Notes: generated from the sequence alone by a model not told the origin. A stretch of DNA of 64,000 nt from JADCRZ01 sp037718865 (GCA_037718865.1 JBBJMP010000006.1:248001-312000); one strand, 5' to 3'; counted from the first letter of the stretch, positions 36,710 through 46,058 are shown. Numbers and translations are program-made.

Positions 36710-37191
36710 ATGAAAAAATTAAACTTCCGTTTGACAATGACGCTATCTGGTTTAATTATGATATTTATGTTTACCCGTTGTGAGAAGGAGGCTCAACCGG
36801 ATCAGGATTTCAACCTGGATGTTTCACTGAGGGGCGGCAAAGTTTTGGTCATATTAAGTTCAGGCAGGATGATGATCCAGCAAAAATCATTGATTTAGGC
36901 ATCAAGGTCCATAATCTCGCACCTAACCATTCATACCTGCTGCAAAGGGCCGTTGATGATGTCAATGTGGTTGATGGTAACTGCACCAGTGTCTCATGGC
37001 TTACTCTGGGAAAAGGATTAACACCTCAGGCAATTCTAACTAATGCCCGGGGTGAAGGTAAAGAGGATTTATGGCGTGATATAACTGCCATTCCATCCGG
37101 GTCAAGGTTTGATATCCATTTCCAGGTTATTGACGCTGTTAGTATGGCCGTTGTTTTAACGAGTGATTGTTATCACTACACAGTAAGGTAG
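36710..37191 (+). pseudogene. Frameshifted lipoprotein gene
   Basis: Residues 1-44 read from 36710 (MKKLNFRLTMTLSG..., lipobox-like FTRC) in one frame, and the rest continues without stop in the -1 frame from about 36841: SFGHIKFRQDDDPAKIIDLG, then HNLAPNHSYLLQRAVDD and so on to a TAG ending at 37191. The switch falls in GGCGGCAAAGTTTT near 36833-36846. Rejoined, the product is about 160 residues, a lipoprotein with a beta-rich domain ending DCYHYTVR. The site is not a canonical -1 slippery heptamer in the zero frame, so a 1-bp deletion or a sequencing error is more likely than programmed frameshifting. Confidence 0.75.
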
Positions 37192-38167
37192 CCACTCTTT
37201 CAATCGGAATTTCTTCTTTTTAAGAACTCTTGTTGATTGATTTTCTTTAGTTTGAGGACTACACTGTAAGGAAAAGTCCGCAAGAATCAGGTTTACGAAA
37301 AGGTGAAAGGCGAATATTTTTGCTGCATAAATTTAACCTATGCATCTTCCATCCGTTACAGCAGTTTTAATCTGCGTGCTGGCCTACTAATATCAGCCCC
37401 CACGACGCTCCTTAAGGCTGATTTGATTTAAAATGATAGGATACGAAAATTTTCCTGAGATTCAGTGTAGTAGCTATTTTGGAATAAAAAGACATTCATT
37501 TGAACGCCTTTTTGTAGCTCGAATGTGGCCTCGACATGACTTAATTTACTTTTGAAAATCAATACTTTATAGTTCTTCTGTAAAAAATAGGAAAATGTGT
37601 AAAGCAATTCTCAATTGGCTCTTTCCCCAGGAGATGCTGAATTATCGGTTATTAAAATAAGGTTTAACAGTATAATACTTATTCAGAGAGAAAATTTACT
37701 AATGTTCATTGGGGGTTCTTATAAAAGTTTCATAATTGCTGATTCAGGTTTATGTATTAAATGCAAGCGTCATATTTTACCAGTAAACGAAAAAGAGCAA
37801 ATTGAAAGTATTTTCAATTTGCTCTTTTCTGAATCAACTTTTTGGAGAGATAGTCATTTCCCAATATGGATGCCTCAACAGTTCCAACGACTCTAGTTTC
37901 TGCTGAAGAAATTGTGTATTATCTTTAAACGAAACACACTCATTCTTGTGATCTTGCGTTTGAGAACTGTTCAGGAGTTCTGGAGCTTAAATTAAAGACC
38001 TTTCCTTTTGGCACCTGCTAATAAACATGGCAAACCTCCCAGCAAAGGGAATCTGGCTGTACTAAAGGAATGACCTTCCTGTATAGTGATGAATAGGAAA
38101 ACTTAAAGTAGCAACCATTAAATACGTTAAGTTTTAGATTTATACTAAATAGCGAGGAATATTTTAT
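37192..38167. other. Intergenic region with a strong hairpin but no convincing gene
   Basis: Nearly 1 kb. It holds a 22-codon ORF (37595-37660, MCKAILNWLFPQEM...) and an overlapping 93-codon ORF (37615-37896), neither of which I can support, plus the hairpin at 37791-37828. Sequence is AT-rich and looks decayed. No tRNA or repeat array was found. Confidence 0.4.
37791..37828. terminator. Perfect 17-bp hairpin, terminator-like on either strand
   Basis: AAAAGAGCAAATTGAAA (37791-37807), loop GTAT, TTTCAATTTGCTCTTTT (37812-37828). The stem is perfect, and the A-run on one side and T-run on the other make it a bidirectional intrinsic terminator. The nearest complete upstream gene on the plus strand ends at 37191, so a small unrecognised transcript may end here. 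Confidence 0.6.
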
Positions 38168-38728
38168 TTAATAGGTGATGCTGCCATCTAACGTAGCGGT
38201 TACTGTAGGAGATTTACTGGTTCCCTTAGACGTCACTTTATAGGTGCCTGTTGCTCCTGCATACTTTCCCGAGCCGCCTGTGATAGTATGGGTGTTAAAT
38301 ACCTGGAAATTACCGTTGGCATCCGGACCAGGAATATATCCGCTGATTGTTGAAAATATCTGGTCTCCATTTTCAGCAGTAATTGTGTCTGTACCACTGG
38401 TTATTTCAGGCGAAGCGGTCACATCTACTGTTACATCACTTTCATAGGTGGCCTTCCCAAAAGGCGTACCCGATCCTGTACCTGTGACCCGGATTTGTTC
38501 AAGTACACCCGGGGAAGGTGGTACGATAAGCATTACACTTGCTACAAATTCACCTTTTAAAGGGACTGTCTTTTTATTATTATCTTCTTTATGGCAACTG
38601 CTGATTAGCAGCGTTATGCCTGCGAGCAAAAGAACAAGGCAATACTTAGAGAATGACCTTGGATTAAAGGAGTGACGAAGAGAAGAACTCAGAACTAATA
38701 AGTTTTTAGTGTTTGATACTTGTTTCAT
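38168..38728 (-). CDS. Hypothetical lipoprotein with allene-oxide-cyclase-like beta motif
   Basis: About 186 residues from the ATG at 38728 (an ATG 13 codons earlier is in frame). The N-terminal region has 24 polar residues before the hydrophobic core and lipobox (CLVLLLAGITLLISSC). The mature domain is beta-rich and ends with HTITGGSGKYAGATGTYKV followed by TVTATLDGSITY, the GGTGxFxGATG pattern seen in allene oxide cyclase-like barrel proteins and related DUFs. No catalytic residues can be assigned. Confidence 0.65.
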   Translation of the reverse strand: MKQVSNTKNLLVLSSSLRHSFNPRSFSKYCLVLLLAGITLLISSCHKEDNNKKTVPLKGEFVASVMLIVPPSPGVLEQIRVTGTGSGTPFGKATYESDVTVDVTASPEITSGTDTITAENGDQIFSTISGYIPGPDANGNFQVFNTHTITGGSGKYAGATGTYKVTSKGTSKSPTVTATLDGSITY

Positions 38729-38845
38729 GATCGATGTTTTAATTATTATAAATATTTGACGAAACAAATATGGCCCTGTTTCTAAATCAATACAATACGC
38801 TTTTTGAGTGATACCGTTGGGAGGAAAAACTCGGATCAGACTGCT

Positions 38846-39472
38846 TCAGACAATTCTTTCGCGGAGTACTTTGGCGATGGCTTCTTTGCCACAGTTTACA
38901 TGCAGCTTAGGGTAAATATTTTTGAGGTGTGTGCGTGCAGTATCAAACGAAATATTTAATTCGGAGGCAATAATTTTTATACTATAACCTTTTATAAGCA
39001 ACTGCAATATTTCCCTTTCCCTTGTGGTTAAATGATACTGTTGTGCGGATGATTTTATTTCAAAGCTCTGTAACACGCGTCTGGCAATAGCTGGCGACAT
39101 TGGCGCCCCTCCTTCCATCACATCATTGATGGCTTCAAATAGTTTAAATGGAGAAGTTTTTTTTAGAATGTACCCGTTGGCGCCCGCACAGAGGCTGCTG
39201 AATAAATTTTCATCATTTTCGAACATGGTGTACATGATAATGAATGTTTGCGGCCTGGCTTCTTTTATTTCTGTTACCGCCTGAATGCCTGTTTTGCCGG
39301 GCATATTTATATCCATGATGACCACATCGGGTTTATAGCGGCGGATGATGGCCGCAGCATCCATTGCATTGGCATAGTTTCCAATTATGGTATAATCGTT
39401 GCTGTTGCCAAGCAGTACTACGAGGGAATTTCTTAACTGGTCGTCGTCTTCAAATATGATGATGTCTGGCAT
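38846..39472 (-). CDS. NarL/FixJ-type response regulator
   Basis: 208-residue response regulator. Receiver domain: acidic pocket FEDDD (8-11), phospho-acceptor D54 in VVIMDINMPG, and the conserved Lys in GYILKKTSP. Output: LuxR-type helix-turn-helix (LTTREREILQLLIKGYSIK, then ASELNISFDTARTHLKNIYPKL). Encoded 51 bp downstream of the propeller histidine kinase on the same strand, so it is its likely partner. Target genes are unknown. Confidence 0.93.
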   Translation of the reverse strand: MPDIIIFEDDDQLRNSLVVLLGNSNDYTIIGNYANAMDAAAIIRRYKPDVVIMDINMPGKTGIQAVTEIKEARPQTFIIMYTMFENDENLFSSLCAGANGYILKKTSPFKLFEAINDVMEGGAPMSPAIARRVLQSFEIKSSAQQYHLTTREREILQLLIKGYSIKIIASELNISFDTARTHLKNIYPKLHVNCGKEAIAKVLRERIV

Positions 39473-39523
39473 TTTACTTTATTGCCTGCATTTAAGGAAT
39501 GTATAAATTTTGTAACCTTAAAA

Positions 39524-42500
39524 TTATCTGCTTTTAAACCATGCCCACATACCCTTTTTGAGTGATGGGGTTAAAACGGGTAATTCAATTTTCAATATGG
39601 TTCCTTTGCCCGGCGATGATTGAACCGTACATGTGCCACCCCATTTCTGCATACGCTGCTGCATATTTTTTAATCCGTTCCGGTGTGTGGGCTGGTCTGC
39701 ATCGAAACCTTTTCCATTGTCAGTTACCTGCATTAAAAGGTTGTTGTCTTTTGCTTCTAAATTTATAGTTACTTCCGTTGCCATTGCATGTTTCTGAATG
39801 TTATTGATGGCTTCTTTAAACACAAAAAACAAGTCCCTGCGCTGGCCTATGGAAAGTTTTTCAGGTAACGACTTTTCATTTGCTTCAATAGTATACCGGA
39901 TAGGGGTTCCGTCAAAAACATCGGCGGCATACCCTCTCATACGGGCGGTAACTTCTTCTATTGAATTGTTTTTGCTATCGATGCTCCATACAATATCATC
40001 CAGCGCTTCTGCGGAAGTTTGAATTTCATTTGAAATACGTTTTAAATACTCCGACATCTCTTGCGGCTCGTTTATTTTTTGCTGACCCAATGCAGAGAGT
40101 ATATTAATGTTGGTAAGCCTTGCGCCAATATCATCATGTAAATCCCGTGAAATGCGTTTACGTTCTTCTTCCTGGGTGGCTACCATCGCTTTAATCTGCT
40201 CAGCCTGTTTTCTTTTTAAGCCCTGAATATAATTTCGATACAAGGTATATCCTACACCGCCAATAGCCAATACATACAAGGTAAAAGCCCACCACGTAGC
40301 CCACCAGGGGGGAAGTACTTTAAAAGAATAGGCTGTTTCGCTCCAAACGCCAGAAGGGCTTACCGCTTTGAGCTTAAAGGTATAATGGCCTTGCTTCATA
40401 TTTCCAAAAACGGCAGTGGAATTATTGCTGAGCGGGCTCCAGTCTTTAGCATAGCCTTCCAACTTATATTGGTATTTAACCTGTTTCGGCAGCGCAGGTT
40501 CTATGGCTACAAAGTCTATGCTTATCGAGTTGTCTTTATAGGGAAGGACCAGGTTAATGGGTACCGGGTAAAACCTTGTAACTCCATCCAGTTGTATATC
40601 GCTATATTTTTTTTCCATGCTGTCCAAAACTGCAGGTGATAAGACTTTCCCAAAAGATGTAATCATTTCATTGAGCAGGGTAAGGCTATCTGCTGCTTTA
40701 TTACCTTGTTGCATACGGAGAAGAGTGTTCCAGCAGATAGGCTCGTTATTTACTTTTACATCCTGTATTTTTAAGACCAAAGCCTCTGTGTTATTATTAA
40801 CTGCTGCATAATCAAACCGTATGAGCTCCTGGTGCCCGCTCCCGACCCATAATATTCCTTTATTGTCTACCAAAAAAGGCGACCTACTCACATCCTTTAT
40901 AGGATAGCCGGTATTTTTATTAAAATTTTCAAACTCATTATCCTGCCTGTTGCTATTGGTTGATGGCTTTAGCTTAAGCCCTGATAAACCCATGTTTGTC
41001 CCAAACCAAAGCATATTCCTTTGTTGATCTTCCACAATAATCCATACAAAATTATCCGCCAGTCCCTGCGCTGTCGTATAATTAATAAAATTTTTTCCGT
41101 CATATTTGCTGGCACCTGCATTTGTGGCAAACCAGATGTTTTCATTATTATCCTGGATCATGCTATATACCGTATTACTTACCAGGCCATGGGCCGTGGT
41201 ATAATTAGTAAAGCTTTTTCCATCATATTTGCTTGCCCCATTATCATGTGTACCAAACCAGATATTTCCAGCTTTATCCTGTATGATACTCTGTATATTA
41301 TTACCTGGCAACCCCTGGGCTGTGGTATAATTGGTAAAGCAAGTACCGTCAAATTTGCTCGCTCCTCCATTTGTGCCGAACCACATGTTTCCATTTTTAT
41401 CCTGCATAATGCCAGGTACCGTATTACCCGCTATCCCCTGGGCTGGGGTATAAGTCGTAAAGCTTTTACCGTCAAATTTACTTATACCTCCTTTATCTGT
41501 ACCAAACCAGATGTTTCCTGCTTTATCCTGCATCATATTCCATACTCTACTATCTGCCAGTCCCTGGGCTGTTGTATAGTTCGTAAAGCTTTTGCCGTCA
41601 AATTTACTCACGCCTCCCTCATACGTACCGAACCAGAGGTTACCGGCTTTATCTTGTAGAGTGCATAATACAAAATTGCCCGTCAGCCCCTGGGATGTAG
41701 TATAATTCGTGAGATTATTGCCTCCATACTTGCTTACTCCGCCCCCGAATGAAGTGAGCCAAAGGTTACCGGCTTTATCCTGCAGGATGCTTGATATATT
41801 ATTATCTGCCACCCCCTGTGCCTTAGTATAGTTGGTGAATCTGCTGCCATCATATTTGCTCACCCCTCTTGAGTGAGTGCCGAACCATAGGTTTCCATTT
41901 CTATCCTGCTCAATGCAGGATATATAATCACCCGCCAGCCCCTGGGTCGTAGTATAATTTGTGAAGTTATTGCCCTGGTATTTGCTCACTCCTGCGCTTG
42001 TGCCAAACCACAGGTTGCCGGCTTTATCCTGCGAGATACTGTTTACAGAATTACCTGCCAGTCCCTGTGCGGTTGTATAATTAATAAAGGTTTTTCCGTC
42101 GTGTTTGCTCACACCTCCTGCAGCAGTGCCAAACCAGATATTTCCACTTCTATCCTGCATCATACAACGTATATCATTATCTGCCAAACCATGAGCAGTT
42201 GTATAGTTTGTAAAGATTTTGCCGTCAAATTTGCTTGCGCCTCCATCCTGAGTGCCGAACCAAAGATTACCCCAGATATCCTGCAGGATGCTGGATATAA
42301 AATTACCCCCCAGCCCCTGCTCCGTAGTATAATTTGCGAAACGGTACCCGTCATATTTGCTAGCCCCTGAAGTAGTGCCAAACCAGAGGTTGCTATCTTT
42401 ATCTTCTGTTATGTAACGTACTACATTACCCGCCAAACCCTGGGCTATGGTATAATTCGTAAAACTTTTTCCGTCATATTTACTCACCCCTCCCCCGGTC

Positions 42501-42883
42501 GTGCCAAACCAGAGATTGCCAGCTTTATCGGTTGCGCTGCAGAACACTGAATTTAGAGGAAGCCCTTGCTCCGTGCTGTAGTTGGTAAAAAAAGGGGCGC
42601 CTCCGTTCGATGAATCTATTTCGACAATAGGTTTTCCTGCTTTTACTTTTTTTGGCTGGTTAAGGGCAGTGATGTGGGTTATGGTAGGCGCAGCAAAACT
42701 ATCTTTTTTGATATTATTCATTGCCTGATATTTGTTAATAGTATCATTTGGGATGTGTGATGCACTTTGATGATTACATGAAATGAATGCAAAATAACAC
42801 GTCAATATAATGCAATACCAAAAGATGTTTTCGGCGTGTGACCGCTTTTGTTTAGATAATTGCTTTTTTAAAATTACCTTCAT
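39524..42883 (-). CDS. Sensor histidine kinase with two-component regulator propeller
   Basis: About 1119 residues from the ATG at 42883 (an in-frame ATG at 42958 adds 25). Order: lipobox-like FISC in a hydrophobic N-terminus, an extracytoplasmic propeller of about 14 repeats of roughly 42 residues (Reg_prop type: LWFGT..GGVSKYDGK.FTNYT..QGL), a Y_Y_Y domain (YQYKLEGYAKDWSPLSN), one transmembrane helix (WWATWWAFTLYVLAIGGVGY), a HisKA_3 domain with the phospho-acceptor His in RISRDLHDDIGARL, and a HATPase domain (FKEAINNIQKHA, VTDNGKGFD). Unlike the SusR-type hybrids it has no receiver or AraC domain and works with the separate regulator downstream. Ligand unknown. Confidence 0.92.
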   Translation of the reverse strand: MKVILKKQLSKQKRSHAENIFWYCIILTCYFAFISCNHQSASHIPNDTINKYQAMNNIKKDSFAAPTITHITALNQPKKVKAGKPIVEIDSSNGGAPFFTNYSTEQGLPLNSVFCSATDKAGNLWFGTTGGGVSKYDGKSFTNYTIAQGLAGNVVRYITEDKDSNLWFGTTSGASKYDGYRFANYTTEQGLGGNFISSILQDIWGNLWFGTQDGGASKFDGKIFTNYTTAHGLADNDIRCMMQDRSGNIWFGTAAGGVSKHDGKTFINYTTAQGLAGNSVNSISQDKAGNLWFGTSAGVSKYQGNNFTNYTTTQGLAGDYISCIEQDRNGNLWFGTHSRGVSKYDGSRFTNYTKAQGVADNNISSILQDKAGNLWLTSFGGGVSKYGGNNLTNYTTSQGLTGNFVLCTLQDKAGNLWFGTYEGGVSKFDGKSFTNYTTAQGLADSRVWNMMQDKAGNIWFGTDKGGISKFDGKSFTTYTPAQGIAGNTVPGIMQDKNGNMWFGTNGGASKFDGTCFTNYTTAQGLPGNNIQSIIQDKAGNIWFGTHDNGASKYDGKSFTNYTTAHGLVSNTVYSMIQDNNENIWFATNAGASKYDGKNFINYTTAQGLADNFVWIIVEDQQRNMLWFGTNMGLSGLKLKPSTNSNRQDNEFENFNKNTGYPIKDVSRSPFLVDNKGILWVGSGHQELIRFDYAAVNNNTEALVLKIQDVKVNNEPICWNTLLRMQQGNKAADSLTLLNEMITSFGKVLSPAVLDSMEKKYSDIQLDGVTRFYPVPINLVLPYKDNSISIDFVAIEPALPKQVKYQYKLEGYAKDWSPLSNNSTAVFGNMKQGHYTFKLKAVSPSGVWSETAYSFKVLPPWWATWWAFTLYVLAIGGVGYTLYRNYIQGLKRKQAEQIKAMVATQEEERKRISRDLHDDIGARLTNINILSALGQQKINEPQEMSEYLKRISNEIQTSAEALDDIVWSIDSKNNSIEEVTARMRGYAADVFDGTPIRYTIEANEKSLPEKLSIGQRRDLFFVFKEAINNIQKHAMATEVTINLEAKDNNLLMQVTDNGKGFDADQPTHRNGLKNMQQRMQKWGGTCTVQSSPGKGTILKIELPVLTPSLKKGMWAWFKSR
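40950..42560 (-). repeat. Tandem ~126-bp coding repeats of the propeller sensor
   Basis: About 13 near-regular in-frame repeats of roughly 126 bp, each encoding a propeller unit with NYTTAQGLAGN-like and QDKAGNLWFGT-like segments. On the plus strand they produce a spurious long antisense ORF (41021-41659). High similarity between units makes them prone to recombination and assembly collapse. Confidence 0.8.
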
Positions 42884-43123
42884 TGGTATTAAAGTTACAC
42901 TTTGTTTATGGCAGATTTTCAATAAGGTGCGTGTAAGAAAAAATCTAAGACACCTCATGGCTAACTATGGCGAAAATTATTCGGCAGTTGAAATGAAAAT
43001 TAAACGGCAAATGCGTCAATTTTAATTACGGTTTGTACTGTTTTTAAATCAAAAAAGTTTCAAATATCAGACTACCAGGAGATAAGGGTTTTGCAACGGA
43101 TCTTAGGACGAAAAAGAATTTAA

Positions 43124-43486
43124 ATGAGATTGTTTATTTTAATATTAGGTTTACTAATGACAGCTAATGTAATGGGACAATTTTCGTCATTTAGACAATT
43201 GCTAATTTTTGGAAGTGAAGAAAATATGATGTTAGGGGAACAACAATTAAACCTGCTCAACAAATCTTCGGTGGGTGTTAAAGAAAGATCACTTAAAATA
43301 ACTGTTGTAGAAAAAAAAAGCCGGTTATATCAGAAGAATAAGGTCGATCCCAATCAATTTACTGTGATACTTAAAGGCAAGGACGGATATGAAAAATACC
43401 GGACAAATAAAGTATTAGAAATAGATCAATTGTTTTCCATAATCGATGCTATGCCCATGCGTAAAAACGAGATGAAGAAAAACTGA
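43124..43486 (+). CDS. Exported DUF4174-family protein
   Basis: 120 residues with a signal peptide (LFILILGLLMTANVMGQ). The mature part matches the DUF4174 pattern: RQLLIFGS near the start, a middle with VVEKKSRLY, then NQFTVILKGKDGYEKYRTNKVL and the family-typical ending IIDAMPMRKNEMKK. The fold is thioredoxin-like but without a CxxC, so a redox role is not evident. Function unknown. Divergent from the sensor kinase. Confidence 0.82.
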   Translation: MRLFILILGLLMTANVMGQFSSFRQLLIFGSEENMMLGEQQLNLLNKSSVGVKERSLKITVVEKKSRLYQKNKVDPNQFTVILKGKDGYEKYRTNKVLEIDQLFSIIDAMPMRKNEMKKN

Positions 43487-43592
43487 ATATTTCTACGTCA
43501 CGCCAATTCCATATTTTCCTTAACAGTTGTTGCACTGATGGAATTCTTTAAGTTTAGACTGGATCGGGCTGATACAATAAACCGATTTTAAA

Positions 43593-44030
43593 TTATAGGC
43601 GGTGCCGACCATGTTCCTTTTTCCCGCAAAAGCAAAAGGCAACTTTTGTAAAATGATCACCTGTTAACCTGCTTATAAAAACCGGCTTTCTGATTACAAC
43701 TTCAGATTCCTTAGCCAAAAAAACAGATGATGGTTTAGCCGATAAATGAGAACAAATTCTGCCCTATATAAAGAAGTTATGTCACCATAAAGCTTCCAGT
43801 CTTTACCCGGTTCACTTGCCACATATTATGTTAAACCCTACACTCCACATTAGTAGTTGCATCATATTTATTGTATCCCCAATACCCCAAATAGTGTTCG
43901 GAGATGAACTCTTCTTCGCTTCCCGGTTTATATCACTCGACGATGCATCTGCTGTCACATAAATGGAGTTCCATTTTTTGGCGATGCTTCCACCGGTATC
44001 GAAAGGGTGACTTCGTCTTCCTTAACAACC
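43593..44030 (-). pseudogene. Decayed DUF2071 (YqjF-type) gene
   Basis: The minus strand carries three colinear fragments in different frames: YKPGSEEEFISEHYLGYWG with KYDATTNVE (43932 down to a stop at 43831), KDWKLYGDITSLYRAEF (43804-43754), and SAKPSSVFLAKESEVVIRKP with a further 28 residues to a TAA at 43593. Together they follow the order of the DUF2071 C-terminal half (PGSxEEFxxEHYWGY ... AKPSSVFLAxGSEVxI). Several frameshifts and a stop make it non-functional. The 5' part up to about 44030 is less certain. Confidence 0.7.
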
Positions 44031-44217
44031 CTTAAAATTCAACAGAAAAAGAATTACACAATATATATTTAACCCAAGATGCTTTTCACCTCCGTCAGAG
44101 ACTACTTCAGACCGCCTTATGAGCTATTTGGCGTAGCAGGATAATTGCACTTCGTTGAAGTAATTACTGTAACTGCTTTCCCAACTCCGTCTGAAGACGG
44201 TTACCTCCAGGAAACGA

Positions 44218-44400
44218 TCAACTCAGCCGTACCAGCGTTGGTGTTTTCGCTGAGACTTCGAAACCTCCTTTTGTTGCAGTAAGCAGCGCAAATACTCCTC
44301 CCATGCAGAAGCCTATAACCCCGACCTTGCATTTGTTCTTAACTTCATCATATTTTATCAGTAGTAGTACCAGGCGGGATATCCTCCTATGCAATGCTGA
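44218..44400 (-). pseudogene. Fragment of a dienelactone-hydrolase-family gene
   Basis: The minus strand encodes YDEVKNKCKVGVIGFCMGG followed by VFALLTATKGGFEVSA and a TGA at 44218-44220. GVIGFCMGG is the nucleophile elbow G-x-C-x-G-G of dienelactone hydrolases. Only this central piece of a roughly 230-residue enzyme remains and no start or C-terminal Asp/His region follows. It is next to the decayed DUF2071 gene on the same strand. Confidence 0.65.
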
Positions 44401-44472
44401 ACCGTTAGCGGCTAAGCATCAATTGCCATACAAGACATTAAATTAAAAGAACAAGTTCATTTATGATAATTA

Positions 44473-44739
44473 ATGAAAATCGAAAAGTACCAATTAAAGG
44501 CGGGACAGGAACTTTTAAGCTACGAATTTATTAATGAAGGGCCTAAAGGGTTAATATACAAGCTTATCCAATTTACAGTCGTTAACCGAAATCAGGTTTA
44601 TAATCATGCATTCGGGGACAAAGACTCAAAGACTGGCGAGATTGACGATTTAATAGTAAGCAACAATGGCAACAGCGAAAAAGTGCTGGCAACGGTAACC
44701 GGGGCGGTTTATAGAAGATGGGATGGAGGCAACCCTTGA
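44473..44739 (+). pseudogene. Truncated DUF6934-family gene fused to IS630 remnant
   Basis: The first about 79 residues (MKIEKYQLKAGQELLSYEF, IYKLIQFTVVN, YNHAFGDKDSKTGEIDDLIV, SEKVLATVTGAVYR) match the N-terminal half of the small DUF6934 proteins of Bacteroidota, as I remember them. After the Arg codon near 44714 the sequence becomes that of an IS630-type transposase in another frame, and the ORF ends at 44739. The 3' half of the gene is missing, so this is a deletion or insertion junction. Confidence 0.68.
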
Positions 44740-45438
44740 GCGCAAACCCACAAGCAGAATTTATGATGTAAAAGCGGACGGGGATGTGGAAGCCAGATTA
44801 GTTACACTATGCTGTAGTGAACCTCCCAAAGGATATTCTAAATGGTCACTGCGTCTATTGGCAGACAAAATGGTTGAATTACAATATGCAGAAAGTATAT
44901 CTTACGAAACAGTTCGCCGCGTGTTAAAAAAAACGAACTTAAACCCTGGAAAGTCAAAGGTTGGGTAATTCCGGAAGCAAAGAGCGGTGAATTTGTGGCT
45001 AATATGGAAAGAGTGCTGGATGTTTGTAAAAGACCTTATGACACCAGTTATCCGGTTATTTGCATGGATGAATCGCCCAAACAGTTGATAGAAGAAACCG
45101 TCCTTCAACCCGGATAAAACCCGGTAGAGAAGCCAGGGTAGATTACGAATATATCCGGTGTGGCGTATGCAATATTTTCAAAGCTAATGAACCACTTAAT
45201 GGCAGGAGGTATGCAGAAGTTACAGAATTAAAAACAAGGAAAGAATGGGCCTTATTGATCAAACGTATTTCAGATGAATGGTATCCTAAGGCTAAAAAGA
45301 TCACACTGGTTATGGATAATTTTAAAACGCATAGTGCCGGTTCTTTTTATGAAGTATTTTCTCCTGCAGAGGCAAAAAGGATATGGGATAGATTTGAGTT
45401 TATCTACACGCCAAAACATGGAAGTTGGTTAAACATGG
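44708..45438 (+). pseudogene. IS630 transposase, 5' exon fragment (frameshifted)
   Basis: Frame 1 gives EATLERKPTSRIYDVKADGD and SKWSLRLLADKMVELQYAES up to VRRVLKK. A run of eight A (44927-44934) ends this frame; adding one A restores NELKPWKVKGWVIPEAKSGE and VICMDESPKQLIEE. A second -1 shift near 45113 leads to KPGREARVDYEYIRCG and on to YTPKHGSWLNM at the intron boundary. The DDE catalytic Asp residues (CMDE and VMDNFKTH) are recognisable. Truncation and two shifts exclude a functional enzyme even if the intron splices. Confidence 0.78.
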
Positions 45439-45755
45439 GTGCGACTTGTAAAGTTGATGCTGTAATTGTTTCGATTCTCAGATAAATGGGAATAGAGAAA
45501 CCTGCCATTCTGTTGGTAGTAGTCTACTCCGACAGGCATAGAGAGTAATCTCTGGGTCTGAAGCTCGGTGGACAATGTACCGAATGGCCGCAAGGCCATC
45601 AGTGAAGGCCGTGAGGCTAAAGCTGACCTGGAAGTTTCATCCGGGATAGGGCTAGGCTGACTGGCATGGTTAAGGTAACTAAACTATCGATAAACGTCGT
45701 GAAGCCAAATGAGCTAAAGAAACTGATAAGCTCAAGCCAAAAGGCAAGCGTGGGA

Positions 45756-45778
45756 CAATCTACTCCATGTTTAGATTG
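45756..45778 (+). ncRNA. EBS1 hairpin of the group II intron
   Basis: CAATCT (45756-45761) pairs with AGATTG (45773-45778) around the loop ACTCCATGTTT. The loop carries CCATGT, complementary to the last six exon bases ACATGG (IBS1), with complementarity extending to nine bases. This fixes the 5' splice site at 45438/45439. Confidence 0.8.
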
Positions 45779-46058
45779 CACAGACAAACAGCACGCCGGC
45801 GGAGAGATAGAACCTAACCCAGTCCTGTTGCAGCATCGGAACAAGGTAAGCCCTATTCCTCGCCTGCAAGGGCAAGTCGACCGCAAGGAAGACCCATGAG
45901 GAAGAGGGTATAGGAACTAACAAAAAGCGAAGGGCGCTTTGTAACGAAGCGTATAGGGGATGAAAGGATCGCCCTGCGGTGAAAGCCGGCTGACTTGTTA
46001 TAGTGGTCAATCATGGCGAGAAAACAAGTAGAACCTAAAACTAAGGGGAAACAAGCAA

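Noticed and set aside
37615..37896. 93-codon plus-strand ORF
   Set aside because: Runs through a perfect terminator hairpin, has no recognisable family and overlaps another small ORF; not supported as a gene.
41021..41659. 212-codon plus-strand ORF
   Set aside because: It is antisense to the propeller repeats and its own repetitive translation mirrors them; no independent coding signal.
40950..42560. Regular repeats resembling a CRISPR array or VNTR
   Set aside because: The unit is about 126 bp, in frame and translates to propeller blades of the sensor kinase; there are no conserved short repeats with unique spacers.
42810..43025. 71-codon plus-strand ORF upstream of the DUF4174 gene
   Set aside because: Mostly antisense to the N-terminus of the sensor kinase; cysteine-rich translation without a plausible fold.
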